A stretch of 64,000 nt of DNA from Curvibacter gracilis ATCC BAA-807 (GTDB lineage: Bacteria > Pseudomonadota > Gammaproteobacteria > Burkholderiales > Burkholderiaceae_C): NCBI RefSeq assembly GCF_000518645.1, contig NZ_JADZ01000012.1, positions 62,001 to 126,000 on the forward strand, given 5' to 3'. Under the pieces are notes generated by a model. That model did no database searches and was not told the DNA's origin. It worked only from the letters and a program-made list of their open reading frames with translations. A program made the position numbers and the translations under genes. Numbering within the stretch: position 1 is the first letter of the stretch; each line of letters opens with the position of its first letter. Below are positions 1-9,262 of this stretch, in pieces.

Positions 1-1
1 C

Positions 2-31
2 CTGCCCGAATTGAGCCTGCGCATCGTCTGA
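2..31 (+). CDS. C-terminal tail of an upstream gene (partial)
   Basis: The first bases read as an open frame LPELSLRIV followed by TGA, which would be the last nine codons of a gene that starts outside the window. Nothing about its product can be said. In GC-rich DNA so short a frame could be chance, so this is a weak call. From here to the next start codon (about 120 bases) I see no gene. Confidence 0.3.
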   Translation: MPELSLRIV

Positions 32-155
32 GCGCGCTGGCCGCGCCGCCAGGTTGAGGGACGTCAAAGTCCGTGTCGCTGGCCGGTGGCAGGATGAAGT
101 CCGGTGGCATCGGGGTCGTCAGAACAGCCGGGCTCCGATCTCGGGAGCTTGTCAT

Positions 156-740
156 ATGAAGCGGCGCATTCTCATCATCCAGGGGCATCCGGATCACCGG
201 GCCCCCCACCTGGCCCATGCCCTGGCCGATGCCTACGCCAGTGGCGCGCAACTGCAGGGGCACGAGGTGCGGCAGGTCTGCGTGGCCCAGTTGGACCTGA
301 GCCTGGTGCGCAGCCAGGAGGAGTGGGAGCGCAAGCCCGTTCCGGCAGCGCTGGTGGCGGTGCAGGAAGAGCTGCGCTGGGCTCAGCATCTGGTGTTCTT
401 TTTCCCGCTGTGGCTGGGCGAGATGCCAGCCATGCTCAAAGGCTTTCTGGAGCAGGTGGCGCGGCCCGATCTGGTCCGGGTGCAGGGTGCGGACGGGCAC
501 AGCAGCCCGGGCCTGAAGGGGCGCAGCGCGCGTCTGGTGGTCACCATGGGCATGCCGGCCCTGTTCTACCGCGGCTTCTACGGCGGCCATGGTCTGCGCT
601 CGATGCGTCGCAGCGTGCTGGGCTTCATGGGCATTTCACCGGTGCGTCAGACGCTGATCGGCCGGGTCGGCACCCTCTCGCCGCACCGTTTCGAGAGCCT
701 GGTGCATCAGATGCAGATGCTGGGGCGCAGCGCCCGCTGA
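156..740 (+). CDS. flavodoxin-fold NAD(P)H oxidoreductase (quinone reductase-like)
   Basis: A 194-residue protein of the NAD(P)H dehydrogenase (quinone)/flavodoxin_2 family, which binds FMN or FAD and transfers hydride from NAD(P)H to quinones or related acceptors in the cytoplasm. The N-terminus MKRRILIIQGHPD is the typical first beta strand and flavin phosphate loop. The segment PLWLGEMPAMLKGFLEQV (about residues 84-101) is the family's most conserved stretch (usual form P.WW...P..LK.W.D). I chose the ATG at 156 because it is preceded by a GGGAG-like site and gives the expected N-terminus; an open frame extends upstream to 54 but its residues do not fit the family. The natural acceptor is unknown. 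A Trp/Leu change (PLWLG) and the Arg-rich C-terminus are compatible with the KefF/MdaB-like subgroup, but I would not name it. Confidence 0.85.
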   Translation: MKRRILIIQGHPDHRAPHLAHALADAYASGAQLQGHEVRQVCVAQLDLSLVRSQEEWERKPVPAALVAVQEELRWAQHLVFFFPLWLGEMPAMLKGFLEQVARPDLVRVQGADGHSSPGLKGRSARLVVTMGMPALFYRGFYGGHGLRSMRRSVLGFMGISPVRQTLIGRVGTLSPHRFESLVHQMQMLGRSAR

Positions 741-912
741 GCAAGGGTTGGGCGCGTAGGGCCTGTTAACAAGTCCTAGCACAGACCTCGTCTTTACGGG
801 GGCGCGGCACCGTGGGCAACTCCGGTATCAGGGTAAAGCCGGGGGTGTCTTCGGGCAATCTGCGACAATCCTGCCTCTCGAAAATTTTGACCGTCCGAAG
901 AATAAATCCTAA

Positions 913-1443
913 ATGAGCACTCTGACCACTGTTGAGATCCGTCCTGCCACCCTGCGAGATGCCAAGACCGTAGCCGAAATCCACACGGTGGCTGCCCAAG
1001 CCGCCTACAAAGGCATTGTTCCCGACGAGTTTCTGAAAAGCTCCTCCACCGACAAGCGCGTGGCCCAATGGCGTGAAGCCATCGAATACTGCGAACCCCA
1101 GGTCCAAGTGGCCATGGATGAAGGCAAGGTCGTCGGCTTTGTCGGCTTCGACCGCTCGCGCGATCCGAAGTCCCGCCCGACCACCGGTGAAATCTGGGCC
1201 CTGTACGTGCTGCCCAGCCACTGGGACAAGGGCGTTGGCCTGGCCCTGTGGGACGCCGCCCGCGAAGGCCTGTCCGAAGAAGGTTGCACCAACGTCACCG
1301 CCTGGGTGCCGCTGCGCAATGAGCGCGCCATGCGCTTCCTGGAACTGGCCGGCTTCAAGCGCGAGCTGAACACCGCCAAGACCACGCCCATGGGTGCCAT
1401 CAAGCTCGAGGAAATCCGCCTCAAGCGCGGCGACCTGAACTGA
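913..1443 (+). CDS. GNAT family N-acetyltransferase
   Basis: A 176-residue single-domain acetyltransferase of the GCN5-related family. The N-terminal IRPATLRDAKTVAEIH (about 9-24) is the usual first strand and helix. The acetyl-CoA pyrophosphate loop is seen at HWDKGVGLAL (about 103-112), and the C-terminal NERAMRFLELAGFKR is the conserved motif B region. The length is standard for the family. Substrate (amine of a small molecule or protein N-terminus) cannot be told from sequence. It stands alone, with about 170 bases of upstream non-coding sequence and a clear intrinsic terminator downstream, so it is probably a monocistronic unit. Confidence 0.9.
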   Translation: MSTLTTVEIRPATLRDAKTVAEIHTVAAQAAYKGIVPDEFLKSSSTDKRVAQWREAIEYCEPQVQVAMDEGKVVGFVGFDRSRDPKSRPTTGEIWALYVLPSHWDKGVGLALWDAAREGLSEEGCTNVTAWVPLRNERAMRFLELAGFKRELNTAKTTPMGAIKLEEIRLKRGDLN

Positions 1444-1507
1444 GCCCGACACCGGGCCGCCCCCGCGGCCCCTCGGCTGCTCTTTGAAAGCCCTCGGTCG
1501 CAAGACC

Positions 1508-1542
1508 AAAAGGCCACCGCCCTCGTGCAGTGGCCTTTTTTT
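1508..1542 (+). terminator. intrinsic terminator after the acetyltransferase
   Basis: A stem AAAAGGCCAC / GTGGCCTTTT with a 12-base loop, running into seven or eight T residues. Because A-tracts and T-tracts flank the stem on both sides it can work in both directions, serving the acetyltransferase (+) and the convergent esterase (-). Confidence 0.85.
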
Positions 1543-1572
1543 CGTGGGCGATCGGCTGTCCGCCGGATTGGA

Positions 1573-2493
1573 TCAGCTGCCCTTGCGGCAGGCCTGGTCG
1601 ACGTACTGCAGTGCGTCGGGCAGGGCGTCGCGGAACACCAGCCATTCGTGGTCGCCATCGATCACGCGCAGTTCAACCTGCCGTGGCTGGATCTGATGCA
1701 GGCGCCAGAACAGGTTGGCCGACACCGGGGCAATGCCCAGGTAGTCGTGGTCGCCTGACACGATCCACATCGGCACCCGTGCGGCACCGGCCCGGTAGGC
1801 GTCGAGCGCGGCCGGGTAGTTCAGCGCCTTCCAGGTGTCGGGATCGAACTGGCCGTTGCGCACGAACTGCGGCGTGCGGCGCGCGGCCGAGGTCTCCGGC
1901 GGCAGCGGGTCGTAGATGGCCGGGCTGATCACCGCGGCACCACAGAACTTCTGCGGGTGGCGCAGCGACAGGTTCAGCGCGCCATAGCCCCCCATGGACA
2001 GGCCGCCGATGGCTCGGCCACTGCGCTCCTTCTGCACGCGGTAGCGCGCCTCCACATAGGGCAGCAGCTCGTTCATGATGGCCGTGCCGGCCTTTTCTGC
2101 CGCGCCATCCGCCCACCACGAGGCCGGGCCCGCCGTCGGCATCACCACCACCGAGGGGCGGATCAGGCCACGCTTGATCAGCCCGTCCAGCGTCTCCACC
2201 GCACCCCCTTTGGTGCGCCATTCGTTTTCGTCACCGCCGGCCCCGTGCAACAGGTACACGACCGGGTAGGGCTGTTGGGCCTTTTCATACCCGTCGGGCA
2301 GGTAGACCGTGAAGGGCAGGGGGCGCCCCAAGGCGGCCGAGGGGGCCTGGTCGGCCAGCACCGTGCTGGCCGCGTGGCCGGGCAGGGCGGCACCCAGGGC
2401 CGCGCCCAGGGTCAGCAGGCCCAGCAGATGCGCCTGGGCCCAACGGCGGTCCTGTGCGCCCAGGGGGCGCCGGGTGGGGAATGTGAAAGCCAT
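1573..2493 (-). CDS. secreted alpha/beta-hydrolase esterase (esterase D / feruloyl esterase-like)
   Basis: A 306-residue serine hydrolase of the putative esterase family (PF00756; relatives include S-formylglutathione hydrolase, feruloyl esterase and the antigen 85 fold). Residues about 1-42 form a signal peptide (basic start, Leu/Ala-rich core, GHAA near cleavage), so the enzyme should be periplasmic or secreted. LLHGAGGDENEW (81-92) is the oxyanion region, GGLSMGGYGAL (163-173) is the nucleophile elbow with Ser166, Asp near 248 (SGDHD) and His282 (DGDHEW) complete the triad. The ATG at 2493 is preceded by AGGAGACA; the open frame continues upstream but without family residues. Substrate is unknown; an ester of an aromatic acid or a carbohydrate acetyl ester is possible. 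Confidence 0.88.
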   Translation of the reverse strand: MAFTFPTRRPLGAQDRRWAQAHLLGLLTLGAALGAALPGHAASTVLADQAPSAALGRPLPFTVYLPDGYEKAQQPYPVVYLLHGAGGDENEWRTKGGAVETLDGLIKRGLIRPSVVVMPTAGPASWWADGAAEKAGTAIMNELLPYVEARYRVQKERSGRAIGGLSMGGYGALNLSLRHPQKFCGAAVISPAIYDPLPPETSAARRTPQFVRNGQFDPDTWKALNYPAALDAYRAGAARVPMWIVSGDHDYLGIAPVSANLFWRLHQIQPRQVELRVIDGDHEWLVFRDALPDALQYVDQACRKGS

Positions 2494-2666
2494 GTTGTCT
2501 CCTGATTTTTGGAACTGCGGGCGGCCTGCCGAAGCCGGGCAACCCGCGCTGATTCTGGGTGCAAAGCCGAAAGAATGTGCGTTGATTCCATGAATTCGAC
2601 CCTTCAGCAGGTGATTCCGCGCGATGCGGCGCCCGCGGGCTTCGCTCAAGCCGCGACAATGGCGGC

Positions 2667-3830
2667 ATGACCGATACCCCACCCAGCCTGAGCTGGACCG
2701 ACGCCCAGGACCTGCCGCAGCAGGCCCGCTGGCGCTCCGAAGCCGGCGTGCCTGCGCCGCGCCGCCTGCAACCCGCCGACGACACCCTGAACGCTGACAC
2801 CGCCTACCGCCTGGCCTGCGAGGGCACCGGCCTGCTCTGGCAGGGCGACTTCCACAACGCCCGCCAGCTGCTGCAGGCGCTGGCGCGGCGCGTGGACCGC
2901 AAGCCGCGCAAGCTCAAGGCGCCCGCCACCACGCTGTCCGAAGCCTTTCACCAGCACCGCCAGGGCCAGGCCCAGCGGGCCAGGGTGTTAGGCCTGGTGC
3001 TGGTGCCGGTGAATGCCGACTACAGCGTGCCTTTGCGCCGCGCACCCGACATACGGCAGGCCTTGCAAGAGGTCTGGGGCGAGCCCGACGGCCAGCCCTC
3101 GGTGCTGAGCCTGCGTGAGCTGCTGGGCCTGGTGGGCGCACACGAATGGCGCAAGAAGGGCGTGCCCGTGCCGGCCCTGGGGCCGGAGGCACGCATCCAC
3201 CCTTACTACGGCGTGTTTTCGCCGGTGCGCGGTGAGTACGTCGATCTGGTGGCCAAGGCCCCCTGGCCGGCCGGCTTCAGCCCGGATCAGCCCGTGTTCG
3301 ACATCGGCGTGGGCACCGGCGTGCTGTCGGCGGTGCTGGCCAAGCGCGGTGCCCGCCAAGTGGTGGCCACTGACCAGGACCCGCGCGCCTTGGCCTGTGC
3401 CGGGGCCAACCTGAACCGCCTGAAACTGTCGGCCCAGGTGCAACTGCAGCAGACCGACCTGTTCCCGCCCGGGCAGGCCGCGCTGGTGGTGTGCAACCCG
3501 CCCTGGTTGCCGGCCCGCCCCAGCTCGCCCATCGAGCACGCGGTGTACGACCCCGACAGCCGCATGCTGCGCGGCTTTCTGCAAGGCCTGGCCGAGCACC
3601 TGAGCCCCGAGGGCGAGGCCTGGCTGATCCTGTCCGATCTGGCCGAGCTGTTGGGCCTGCGCAGCCGCGAGCAGTGGCAGACCTGGGCGCAAGAAGCGGG
3701 CATCGAGGTGGTGGGCCGGCGTGACGCCAAGCCCCAGCACCCCAAGGCCAGCGACCCCACCGACCCGCTGCACAAGGCCCGCTCGGCCGAGGTCACCAGC
3801 CTGTGGCGTTTGCGCAGGGCGGCAGCCTGA
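2667..3830 (+). CDS. class I SAM-dependent methyltransferase (HemK/RsmC-like fold)
   Basis: A 387-residue protein with an N-terminal helical region of about 190 residues and a C-terminal Rossmann methyltransferase domain. Motif I is FDIGVGTG (211-218), the acidic end of strand 2 is ATDQD (near 234-238), and motif IV is NPPW (277-280). The NPPW form is typical of enzymes that methylate an amide or exocyclic amino nitrogen (HemK/PrmC, RsmC/RsmD, N6-adenine enzymes). The gene is divergent from the esterase, separated by about 170 bases. The target (rRNA, protein glutamine or another nitrogen) is not decided by the sequence. Confidence 0.85.
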   Translation: MTDTPPSLSWTDAQDLPQQARWRSEAGVPAPRRLQPADDTLNADTAYRLACEGTGLLWQGDFHNARQLLQALARRVDRKPRKLKAPATTLSEAFHQHRQGQAQRARVLGLVLVPVNADYSVPLRRAPDIRQALQEVWGEPDGQPSVLSLRELLGLVGAHEWRKKGVPVPALGPEARIHPYYGVFSPVRGEYVDLVAKAPWPAGFSPDQPVFDIGVGTGVLSAVLAKRGARQVVATDQDPRALACAGANLNRLKLSAQVQLQQTDLFPPGQAALVVCNPPWLPARPSSPIEHAVYDPDSRMLRGFLQGLAEHLSPEGEAWLILSDLAELLGLRSREQWQTWAQEAGIEVVGRRDAKPQHPKASDPTDPLHKARSAEVTSLWRLRRAAA

Positions 3831-3903
3831 GCCTGGCAAGACGAGGAGAGGGCGGGTTTCCACCGGGTGCCCAGGGCCGGGGCCTGGCACTAAGATCTGG
3901 GTC

Positions 3904-3917
3904 TGAAACTGGTTTCA
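3904..3917. promoter_or_regulatory. PtxS-type operator upstream of the LacI-family regulator
   Basis: TGAAACTGGTTTCA, a 14-bp palindrome with one central deviation, extended by C/G to 16 bp. It matches 13 of 14 positions of TGAAACCGGTTTCA, which I recall as the PtxS operator of Pseudomonas. It lies about 50 bases upstream of the GTG start of the regulator, so autorepression is the likely role. Confidence 0.8.
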
Positions 3918-3965
3918 GAGTATCCGGGCCTGCGCCCTTGCGCAGGCGCCTGGAGGCCCTGGCCC

Positions 3966-5114
3966 GTGCTTGCCCAGCCTGACCCGACCCTGCCCGTGCC
4001 CCGTTCTGCCCCACCCACCTCCTCCAAGCCTGCCATGGCCGCCGCAGCGGCCCCCTCCGGCGCTGCCGGCAGCCGCGCCACCATTGCCGATGTGGCGCGC
4101 GAAGCCGGGGTGTCCAAGGCCACCGTCTCGCGCTTTCTGAACCACCGCGAGACCCTGCTCAGCCCCGACATTGCGATGCGGGTGGAGCGGGCGGTGGCGG
4201 CGCTGGGCTACTCGCCCAGCCCGATGGCGCAGGCCCTCAAGCGCGGCCGCACCCGGCTCATCGGCCTGGTGGTGGCCGATGTGACCAACCCCTATTCCGT
4301 GGCGGTGCTGCGCGGTGCCGAGCAGGCCTGCCAGGAGGCGGGCTACCTGGTCATGCTGTTCAACCTGGGCAACGACAGCGGGCGTGAGCGCGAAGCCATG
4401 GCGGCCCTGGCCTCCTACCAGGTCGAGGGCTTCATCCTCAATACCCTGGGGCGTGACCCGGGCGTGGCGGCCGAGGCCCTGCGCCTGGGCCGCCCGGTGG
4501 TGCTGGTGGACCGGCGCCACAGCAGCATGCAGGCCGATTTCGTGTCGCTGGACAACGCCCAGGCCATGCGCACGGTGCTGGCGCATCTGCAGGCCCAGGG
4601 CTACCGCCAACTGCTTTACGTGACCGAGCCGGTGCGGGGCGTGAGCTCGCGCACCGAGCGCGAGGCGGCTTTTCGCGAGGGCTGCCACCAGTCGGGCCAC
4701 GAAGGCCCGGCCCTGCAGGGCCAGACCTTCGAGAGCCAGGACGACGCGCCCGAAGCCCAGTTGCAGGCCCTGGCCGAGGCCTTGCAGGCCTGCCGCCAGC
4801 AGGCCGGCGGGCAGCCCGCGGCGGTGCTGGCCAGCAATTCGGTGGTCACCCTGCGCGTGTGTGCCGCCCTGGCCCGCCTGGGCTGGCAGGCCGGGCGCGA
4901 GCTGGGCCTGGTGGGTTTTGATGACCCCGACTGGGCCCCCTTCGTGGGCCCGGGCATCAGCACCCTGGCCCAGCCCACGCACGACCTGGGGCGCCTGGCC
5001 GCCACCTGCCTGCTGGAGCGCCTGGGCGGCCTGGGCCTGGCGCCGCGCCAGATCCTGTTGCCGGGGCAGTTGCGAGTGCGGGGCTCGACAGCAGACCCTT
5101 CTGCCGGCACCTGA
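3966..5114 (+). CDS. ptxS: LacI-family transcriptional regulator, PtxS-like
   Basis: A 382-residue repressor with a LacI-type helix-turn-helix (TIADVAREAGVSKATVSRFL, near residues 39-58), the hinge region up to RTRLIGLVVADVTNPY, and a periplasmic-binding-protein-like effector domain. It starts at GTG 3966, or at ATG 4035 in the same frame; the extra 23 residues are Pro/Ala-rich and not conserved in the family, so 4035 is at least as likely. The assignment as PtxS (repressor of 2-ketogluconate genes that dissociates on binding 2-ketogluconate) rests on context: palindromes of the PtxS type flank the gene and kguE, kguK and kguD homologues follow. The sequence alone would also fit a GntR- or RbsR-like regulator. 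Confidence 0.85.
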   Translation: MLAQPDPTLPVPRSAPPTSSKPAMAAAAAPSGAAGSRATIADVAREAGVSKATVSRFLNHRETLLSPDIAMRVERAVAALGYSPSPMAQALKRGRTRLIGLVVADVTNPYSVAVLRGAEQACQEAGYLVMLFNLGNDSGREREAMAALASYQVEGFILNTLGRDPGVAAEALRLGRPVVLVDRRHSSMQADFVSLDNAQAMRTVLAHLQAQGYRQLLYVTEPVRGVSSRTEREAAFREGCHQSGHEGPALQGQTFESQDDAPEAQLQALAEALQACRQQAGGQPAAVLASNSVVTLRVCAALARLGWQAGRELGLVGFDDPDWAPFVGPGISTLAQPTHDLGRLAATCLLERLGGLGLAPRQILLPGQLRVRGSTADPSAGT

Positions 5115-5122
5115 GCCATTTT

Positions 5123-5146
5123 GGGCATCCGGGCATCCGGGCATCC
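5123..5146. repeat. three tandem copies of GGGCATCC
   Basis: Three perfect, adjacent copies of the octamer GGGCATCC lie between the stop codon of the regulator and the paired operators of the transporter operon. The array is short and its role is unknown; slipped-strand duplication is the simplest explanation. Confidence 0.8.
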
Positions 5147-5168
5147 AGGGTTTTCACCCATGGAAACC

Positions 5169-5182
5169 TGAAACCGGTTTCT
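5169..5182. promoter_or_regulatory. PtxS-type operator, transporter-kgu operon, distal copy
   Basis: TGAAACCGGTTTCT matches the canonical 14-bp palindrome at 13 positions (last base differs). Its centre is 23 bp from the centre of the next copy, about two helical turns, so two repressor dimers could bind the same face. Confidence 0.85.
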
Positions 5183-5191
5183 TAAACTTGC

Positions 5192-5205
5192 TGAAAACGG
5201 TTTCA
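5192..5205. promoter_or_regulatory. PtxS-type operator, transporter-kgu operon, proximal copy
   Basis: TGAAAACGGTTTCA matches the canonical palindrome at 13 of 14 positions. It lies about 60 bases upstream of the first permease start. The promoter itself is not obvious; repression by blocking polymerase near the -35 region would be usual. Confidence 0.85.
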
Positions 5206-5265
5206 GGTTGTGTCTGGCCTGAGCCTTGCCCTCTGACCCCGGTTCCCATTTCAATCGGATCGAAC

Positions 5266-5937
5266 GTGAACTACAGCTTTCAATTTGCCGATGTGCTGGC
5301 CGCCTGGCCGCTGCTGCTCAAGGGCACCTGGATCACGGTGCAGCTGTCCCTGCTGGCCATGGCGCTGGGCCTGGGGCTGGCCATTTTGTGCGCCTGGGGC
5401 AAGACCGCCGGCCCGCGCCCGCTGCGCTGGGTGATCCAGGCCTACATCGAGTTGATCCGCAACACGCCGTTTCTGGTGCAGCTGTTCTTCTTTTTCTTTG
5501 CCTTGCCGGCCATCGGTCTGCGCTGGAGCGCCTACACCGCAGCCCTCACGGCCATGGTGATCAACCTGGGGGCCTACGCCACCGAGATCATCCGCGCCGG
5601 CATCGAGTCCATCCCGCGCGGCCAGATCGAGGCCGGGCTGGCGCTGAACCTCAAGCGCTGGGAGATCTTCCGCTTCGTGATCCTCAAGCCCGCGCTCAAG
5701 GCCATCTACCCCGCGCTGACCAGCCAGTTCATCCTGCTGATGCTGAGCTCGGCCGTGGTGTCGGTCATCTCGGCCGACGACCTGACCTCGGTGGCCGCCA
5801 ATCTGCAGTCGCAGACCTTTCGCAGCTTCGAGATCTACATCGTGGTGGCCCTGATCTACCTGGCGCTGTCGATGGCCTTCTCGGCCCTGTTCAAGCTGAT
5901 CTACCGCGCCGCGCTCAACTACCCCGACCGCCGCTGA
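5266..5937 (+). CDS. ABC transporter permease, polar amino acid (HisM/GlnP) type
   Basis: A 223-residue inner-membrane permease with about five hydrophobic segments and the EAA loop near residues 126-145 (GIESIPRGQIEAGLALNL), the contact with the ATPase. LIRNTPFLVQLFF (about 64-76) is a hallmark of the PAAT family. I place the start at GTG 5266, which gives the usual short periplasmic N-terminus; a longer frame opens upstream inside the regulator gene in a different frame and is not coding. It is the first gene of an apparent seven-gene operon. By family it would move polar amino acids; by context the cargo is predicted to be 2-ketogluconate or a related sugar acid. Confidence 0.9.
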   Translation: MNYSFQFADVLAAWPLLLKGTWITVQLSLLAMALGLGLAILCAWGKTAGPRPLRWVIQAYIELIRNTPFLVQLFFFFFALPAIGLRWSAYTAALTAMVINLGAYATEIIRAGIESIPRGQIEAGLALNLKRWEIFRFVILKPALKAIYPALTSQFILLMLSSAVVSVISADDLTSVAANLQSQTFRSFEIYIVVALIYLALSMAFSALFKLIYRAALNYPDRR

Positions 5938-6012
5938 GTCGCCATGCCTTCCCTGATGCCCCTCTGTTACTCCACCCTGATCTGCCCGCCGCGGGCAACG
6001 GAGACCTGACCC

Positions 6013-6666
6013 ATGCGCAGTTTCGGTTTGGCCGAGTTCATGTTCATCCTCGAGGCGGCCCGCTGGACGCTGGCCTTGTCGCTGCTGGCCTTTGTCGGCG
6101 GTTCGGTGGTCGGGCTGGCCGTGGCGCTGGCGCGCACCGGCGAGTCGCGCTGGGCCCAGGCGGGGGCCGGCCTGTTCATCCAGGTGTTCCAGGGCACGCC
6201 GCTGCTGCTGCAGCTGTTCCTGATCTTTTTTGGCGCCCCGGTGCTGGGTTTTGACATCAACCCCTGGGTGGCGGCCGGAGCGGCGCTGATCCTCAACAGC
6301 GGCGCCTTTCTCGGCGAGATCTGGCGCGGCTGCATCCAGGCCGTGCCCCGGGGCCAGTGGGAGGCGGCCGAGGCGCTCAGCCTGTCGTATGTGAACCGCA
6401 TGCGCGACGTGGTGCTGCCGCAGGCCTGGCGCATCGCCGTGCCGCCCACCGTGGGCTATGGCGTGCAGATCATCAAGGGCACCTCGCTGGCGGCCATCAT
6501 CGGCTTCACCGAGATCACCCGGGCCGGCCAGATCATCAACAACGCCACCTTCCAGCCCCTGCTGGTGTTCAGCGCGGTGGCCGCCATCTACTTTGTGCTG
6601 TGCTGGCCGCTGTCACTGCTGGCGGCCCGCATGGAGCGCCGCCAGGCCGCCGCCACGGCGCGCTGA
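6013..6666 (+). CDS. ABC transporter permease, polar amino acid (HisQ/GlnP) type
   Basis: A 217-residue second permease of the same family as the preceding one, with the EAA loop around GCIQAVPRGQWEAAEALSL (about 105-123) and the signature FQGTPLLLQLFLIFFG (about 60-75). The two paralogous permeases should form the heterodimeric channel. The gap to the first permease is 75 bases and contains no obvious terminator, so co-transcription is expected. Confidence 0.9.
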   Translation: MRSFGLAEFMFILEAARWTLALSLLAFVGGSVVGLAVALARTGESRWAQAGAGLFIQVFQGTPLLLQLFLIFFGAPVLGFDINPWVAAGAALILNSGAFLGEIWRGCIQAVPRGQWEAAEALSLSYVNRMRDVVLPQAWRIAVPPTVGYGVQIIKGTSLAAIIGFTEITRAGQIINNATFQPLLVFSAVAAIYFVLCWPLSLLAARMERRQAAATAR

Positions 6667-6724
6667 GGCTGTGCCAGCACCCCCTTGTTTTTCCCGCCCC
6701 CTTCCATTCCAACAGGAGACCTTC

Positions 6725-7543
6725 ATGCACGACCCGATCAACCCTTCGTTGTCCGCAGGCGCCAGCCGCCGCACCTTCACCAGCGCGCTGGTGGCCTCGG
6801 CCCTGGGCCTGATGGCTTCTGGTGTCTCGGCCCAGACCCTGGACGAACTGAAGAAAAAGGGCGAACTCACCGTCGGCATGCTGGTCGACTTTCCCCCTTA
6901 TGGCACCACCAATGCGCAGAACCAGCCCGACGGCTACGACGCCGACGTGGCCCGCCTGCTGGGCAAGGACCTGGGCCTGAAGGTCAACCTGGTGCCCGTC
7001 ACCGGCCCCAACCGCATTCCCTTTTTGCTGACCAACAAGGTGGACCTGCTGGTGGCCTCGCTGGCCATCACGCCCGAGCGGGCCAAGCAGGTGCAGTTCT
7101 CGCAACCCTATGCGGCCGCGACCATCGTGCTGTTCGGCGCCACCAAGTCGGCCATCAAGAGCGCGGCCGACCTCAAGGGCCTGCGCGTGGGCGTGGCCCG
7201 GGCCAGCACGCAAGACGTGGCGGTGACCAAGTCGGCCCCCGAGGGCACCGAGATCCGCCGCTTCGATGACGACGCCTCGGCCATGCAGGCGCTGCTGTCG
7301 GGCCAGGTGGATGCCATCGGCTGCTCGGTCACGGTGGCGGCCCAGATCAACAAGCGCGCCCCGGCCGGCAGCTTCGAGGTCAAGTTCAACCTGCTGCAGC
7401 AGGCCATGGGCATCGCGCTGCGCCCCAACCAGGCCGAGTTGCTGAAGGCCGTGAACGACTTCGTGGCCCGCAACACCGCCAACGGCGAGCTCAACAAGCT
7501 CTACCGCAAGTGGCTGGAAAGCGATCTGCCCAAGCTGTCCTGA
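6725..7543 (+). CDS. periplasmic substrate-binding protein, SBP family 3
   Basis: A 272-residue solute receptor. Residues 1-32 form an export signal with a twin Arg (SRRTFTSALVASALG) before the hydrophobic stretch; it lacks the full Tat consensus, so Sec or Tat export are both possible. Mature protein begins near AQTLDELKKKGELTVGML, the standard SBP_bac_3 start, followed by FPPYG and PDGYDADVARLLGKDLG. In amino-acid receptors an Arg binds the alpha-carboxylate; here the corresponding region is SLAITPERAKQVQFSQPY, which keeps TPERA. A carboxylate ligand is therefore plausible, in line with 2-ketogluconate. ATG 6725 follows an AGGAGACC site. Confidence 0.9.
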   Translation: MHDPINPSLSAGASRRTFTSALVASALGLMASGVSAQTLDELKKKGELTVGMLVDFPPYGTTNAQNQPDGYDADVARLLGKDLGLKVNLVPVTGPNRIPFLLTNKVDLLVASLAITPERAKQVQFSQPYAAATIVLFGATKSAIKSAADLKGLRVGVARASTQDVAVTKSAPEGTEIRRFDDDASAMQALLSGQVDAIGCSVTVAAQINKRAPAGSFEVKFNLLQQAMGIALRPNQAELLKAVNDFVARNTANGELNKLYRKWLESDLPKLS

Positions 7544-7584
7544 CCGCCTGACCCTTTACTGCCTATTCGCCAGAGCCTGCCGCC

Positions 7585-8363
<779 letters not shown>

Positions 8364-8367
<4 letters not shown>

Positions 8368-9200
8368 TGCGCACCGACCTGACCCGCCCCGCCCGCGGCT
8401 TTGCGGTGCTGATTTCGCTGGGCGCCTTTGGCGCCAGCGAGGTGCTGCGCCTGGGCCAGCTGCATTTCACCCGTGTGGCCGCTGCGGCCGGCGCCGAGGG
8501 CGTGGAGGTGCGTGAAGAGCTGCTGCGGGATGCCGACACCGAGCTGCCCCAGTTGGCCACCGAACTGGCCGCGCGGGGGCTGCACGCGGTCTACTCCTGC
8601 CCCACCGGGTTGTGGCGCGAGGACGGCACCCTGGACGAGGCGGCGCTGCGTTCGGCCCTGACGGCGGCCCGCTTGCTCGGGGCCGCTCGCCTCAAGATGT
8701 CCGTCGGTGGCTTTGGCCCTGCATCGGCCGACAGCTGGGCGCCGCTCAAGGCCGTGTTGCAGCACCCTTCAGGCCCCGAGTTGCTGATCGAAAACGACCA
8801 GACCCCCGAGGCCGGCAGCCTGCCCGCCTTGAAGCGCTTTTTCTCTGCCGCCCAAGCCCAGGGCCTGCCCTTGGCCATGACCTTTGACATGGGCAACTGG
8901 CACTGGGTGGGCGAATGCCCGCAGGCCGCTGCCCAGGCCCTGGGCGCGCGGGTGGGCTATGTGCATTGCAAGGGCGTGCTGCGCGAGCCGGTCCGCTGGG
9001 TGGCCGTGCCGCTGGCCCAGTCGCAAGCCCCGTGGCGCACGGTGCTGGGCCACCTGCCGGCCGATGTGCCCTGGGCCATCGAGTACCCCTTGCAGGGCGC
9101 TGACCTGATCGCCACCGTGCGGGCCGAGCTGGACCTGCTGCGCCGTGAAGCCCGGCGCCTGCGTGAAGCCCGTGCTGAGCCGGTGCACGCGCTGGCGTGA
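8364..9200 (+). CDS. kguE: sugar phosphate isomerase/epimerase-like TIM-barrel protein, KguE homologue
   Basis: A 278-residue protein of the AP endonuclease 2/xylose isomerase-like TIM-barrel family. Strand-end acidic residues expected to hold a divalent metal are visible: [10 protein letters not shown] (about 51-60), [13 protein letters not shown] (about 139-151), TFDMGNWHW (near 173-181), HCKGVLR. In Pseudomonas kguE lies at the head of the kguE-kguK-kguT-kguD operon; its exact step in 2-ketogluconate metabolism is not firmly settled. The position directly between the importer and a sugar-acid kinase makes this the KguE equivalent. Other hydroxypyruvate isomerase-like roles cannot be ruled out from sequence alone. 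Confidence 0.75.
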
Positions 9201-9262
9201 CAAGCCCCTTGTTGATCTGACTCCGCCATTTTCCGCAATCCTTCGCAATCCTCCCCGTTTCC

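Noticed and set aside
2309-2593. Open frames opposite the esterase gene on the plus strand
   Set aside because: Long frames on the opposite strand are normal in GC-rich coding DNA; no ribosome site or family feature.
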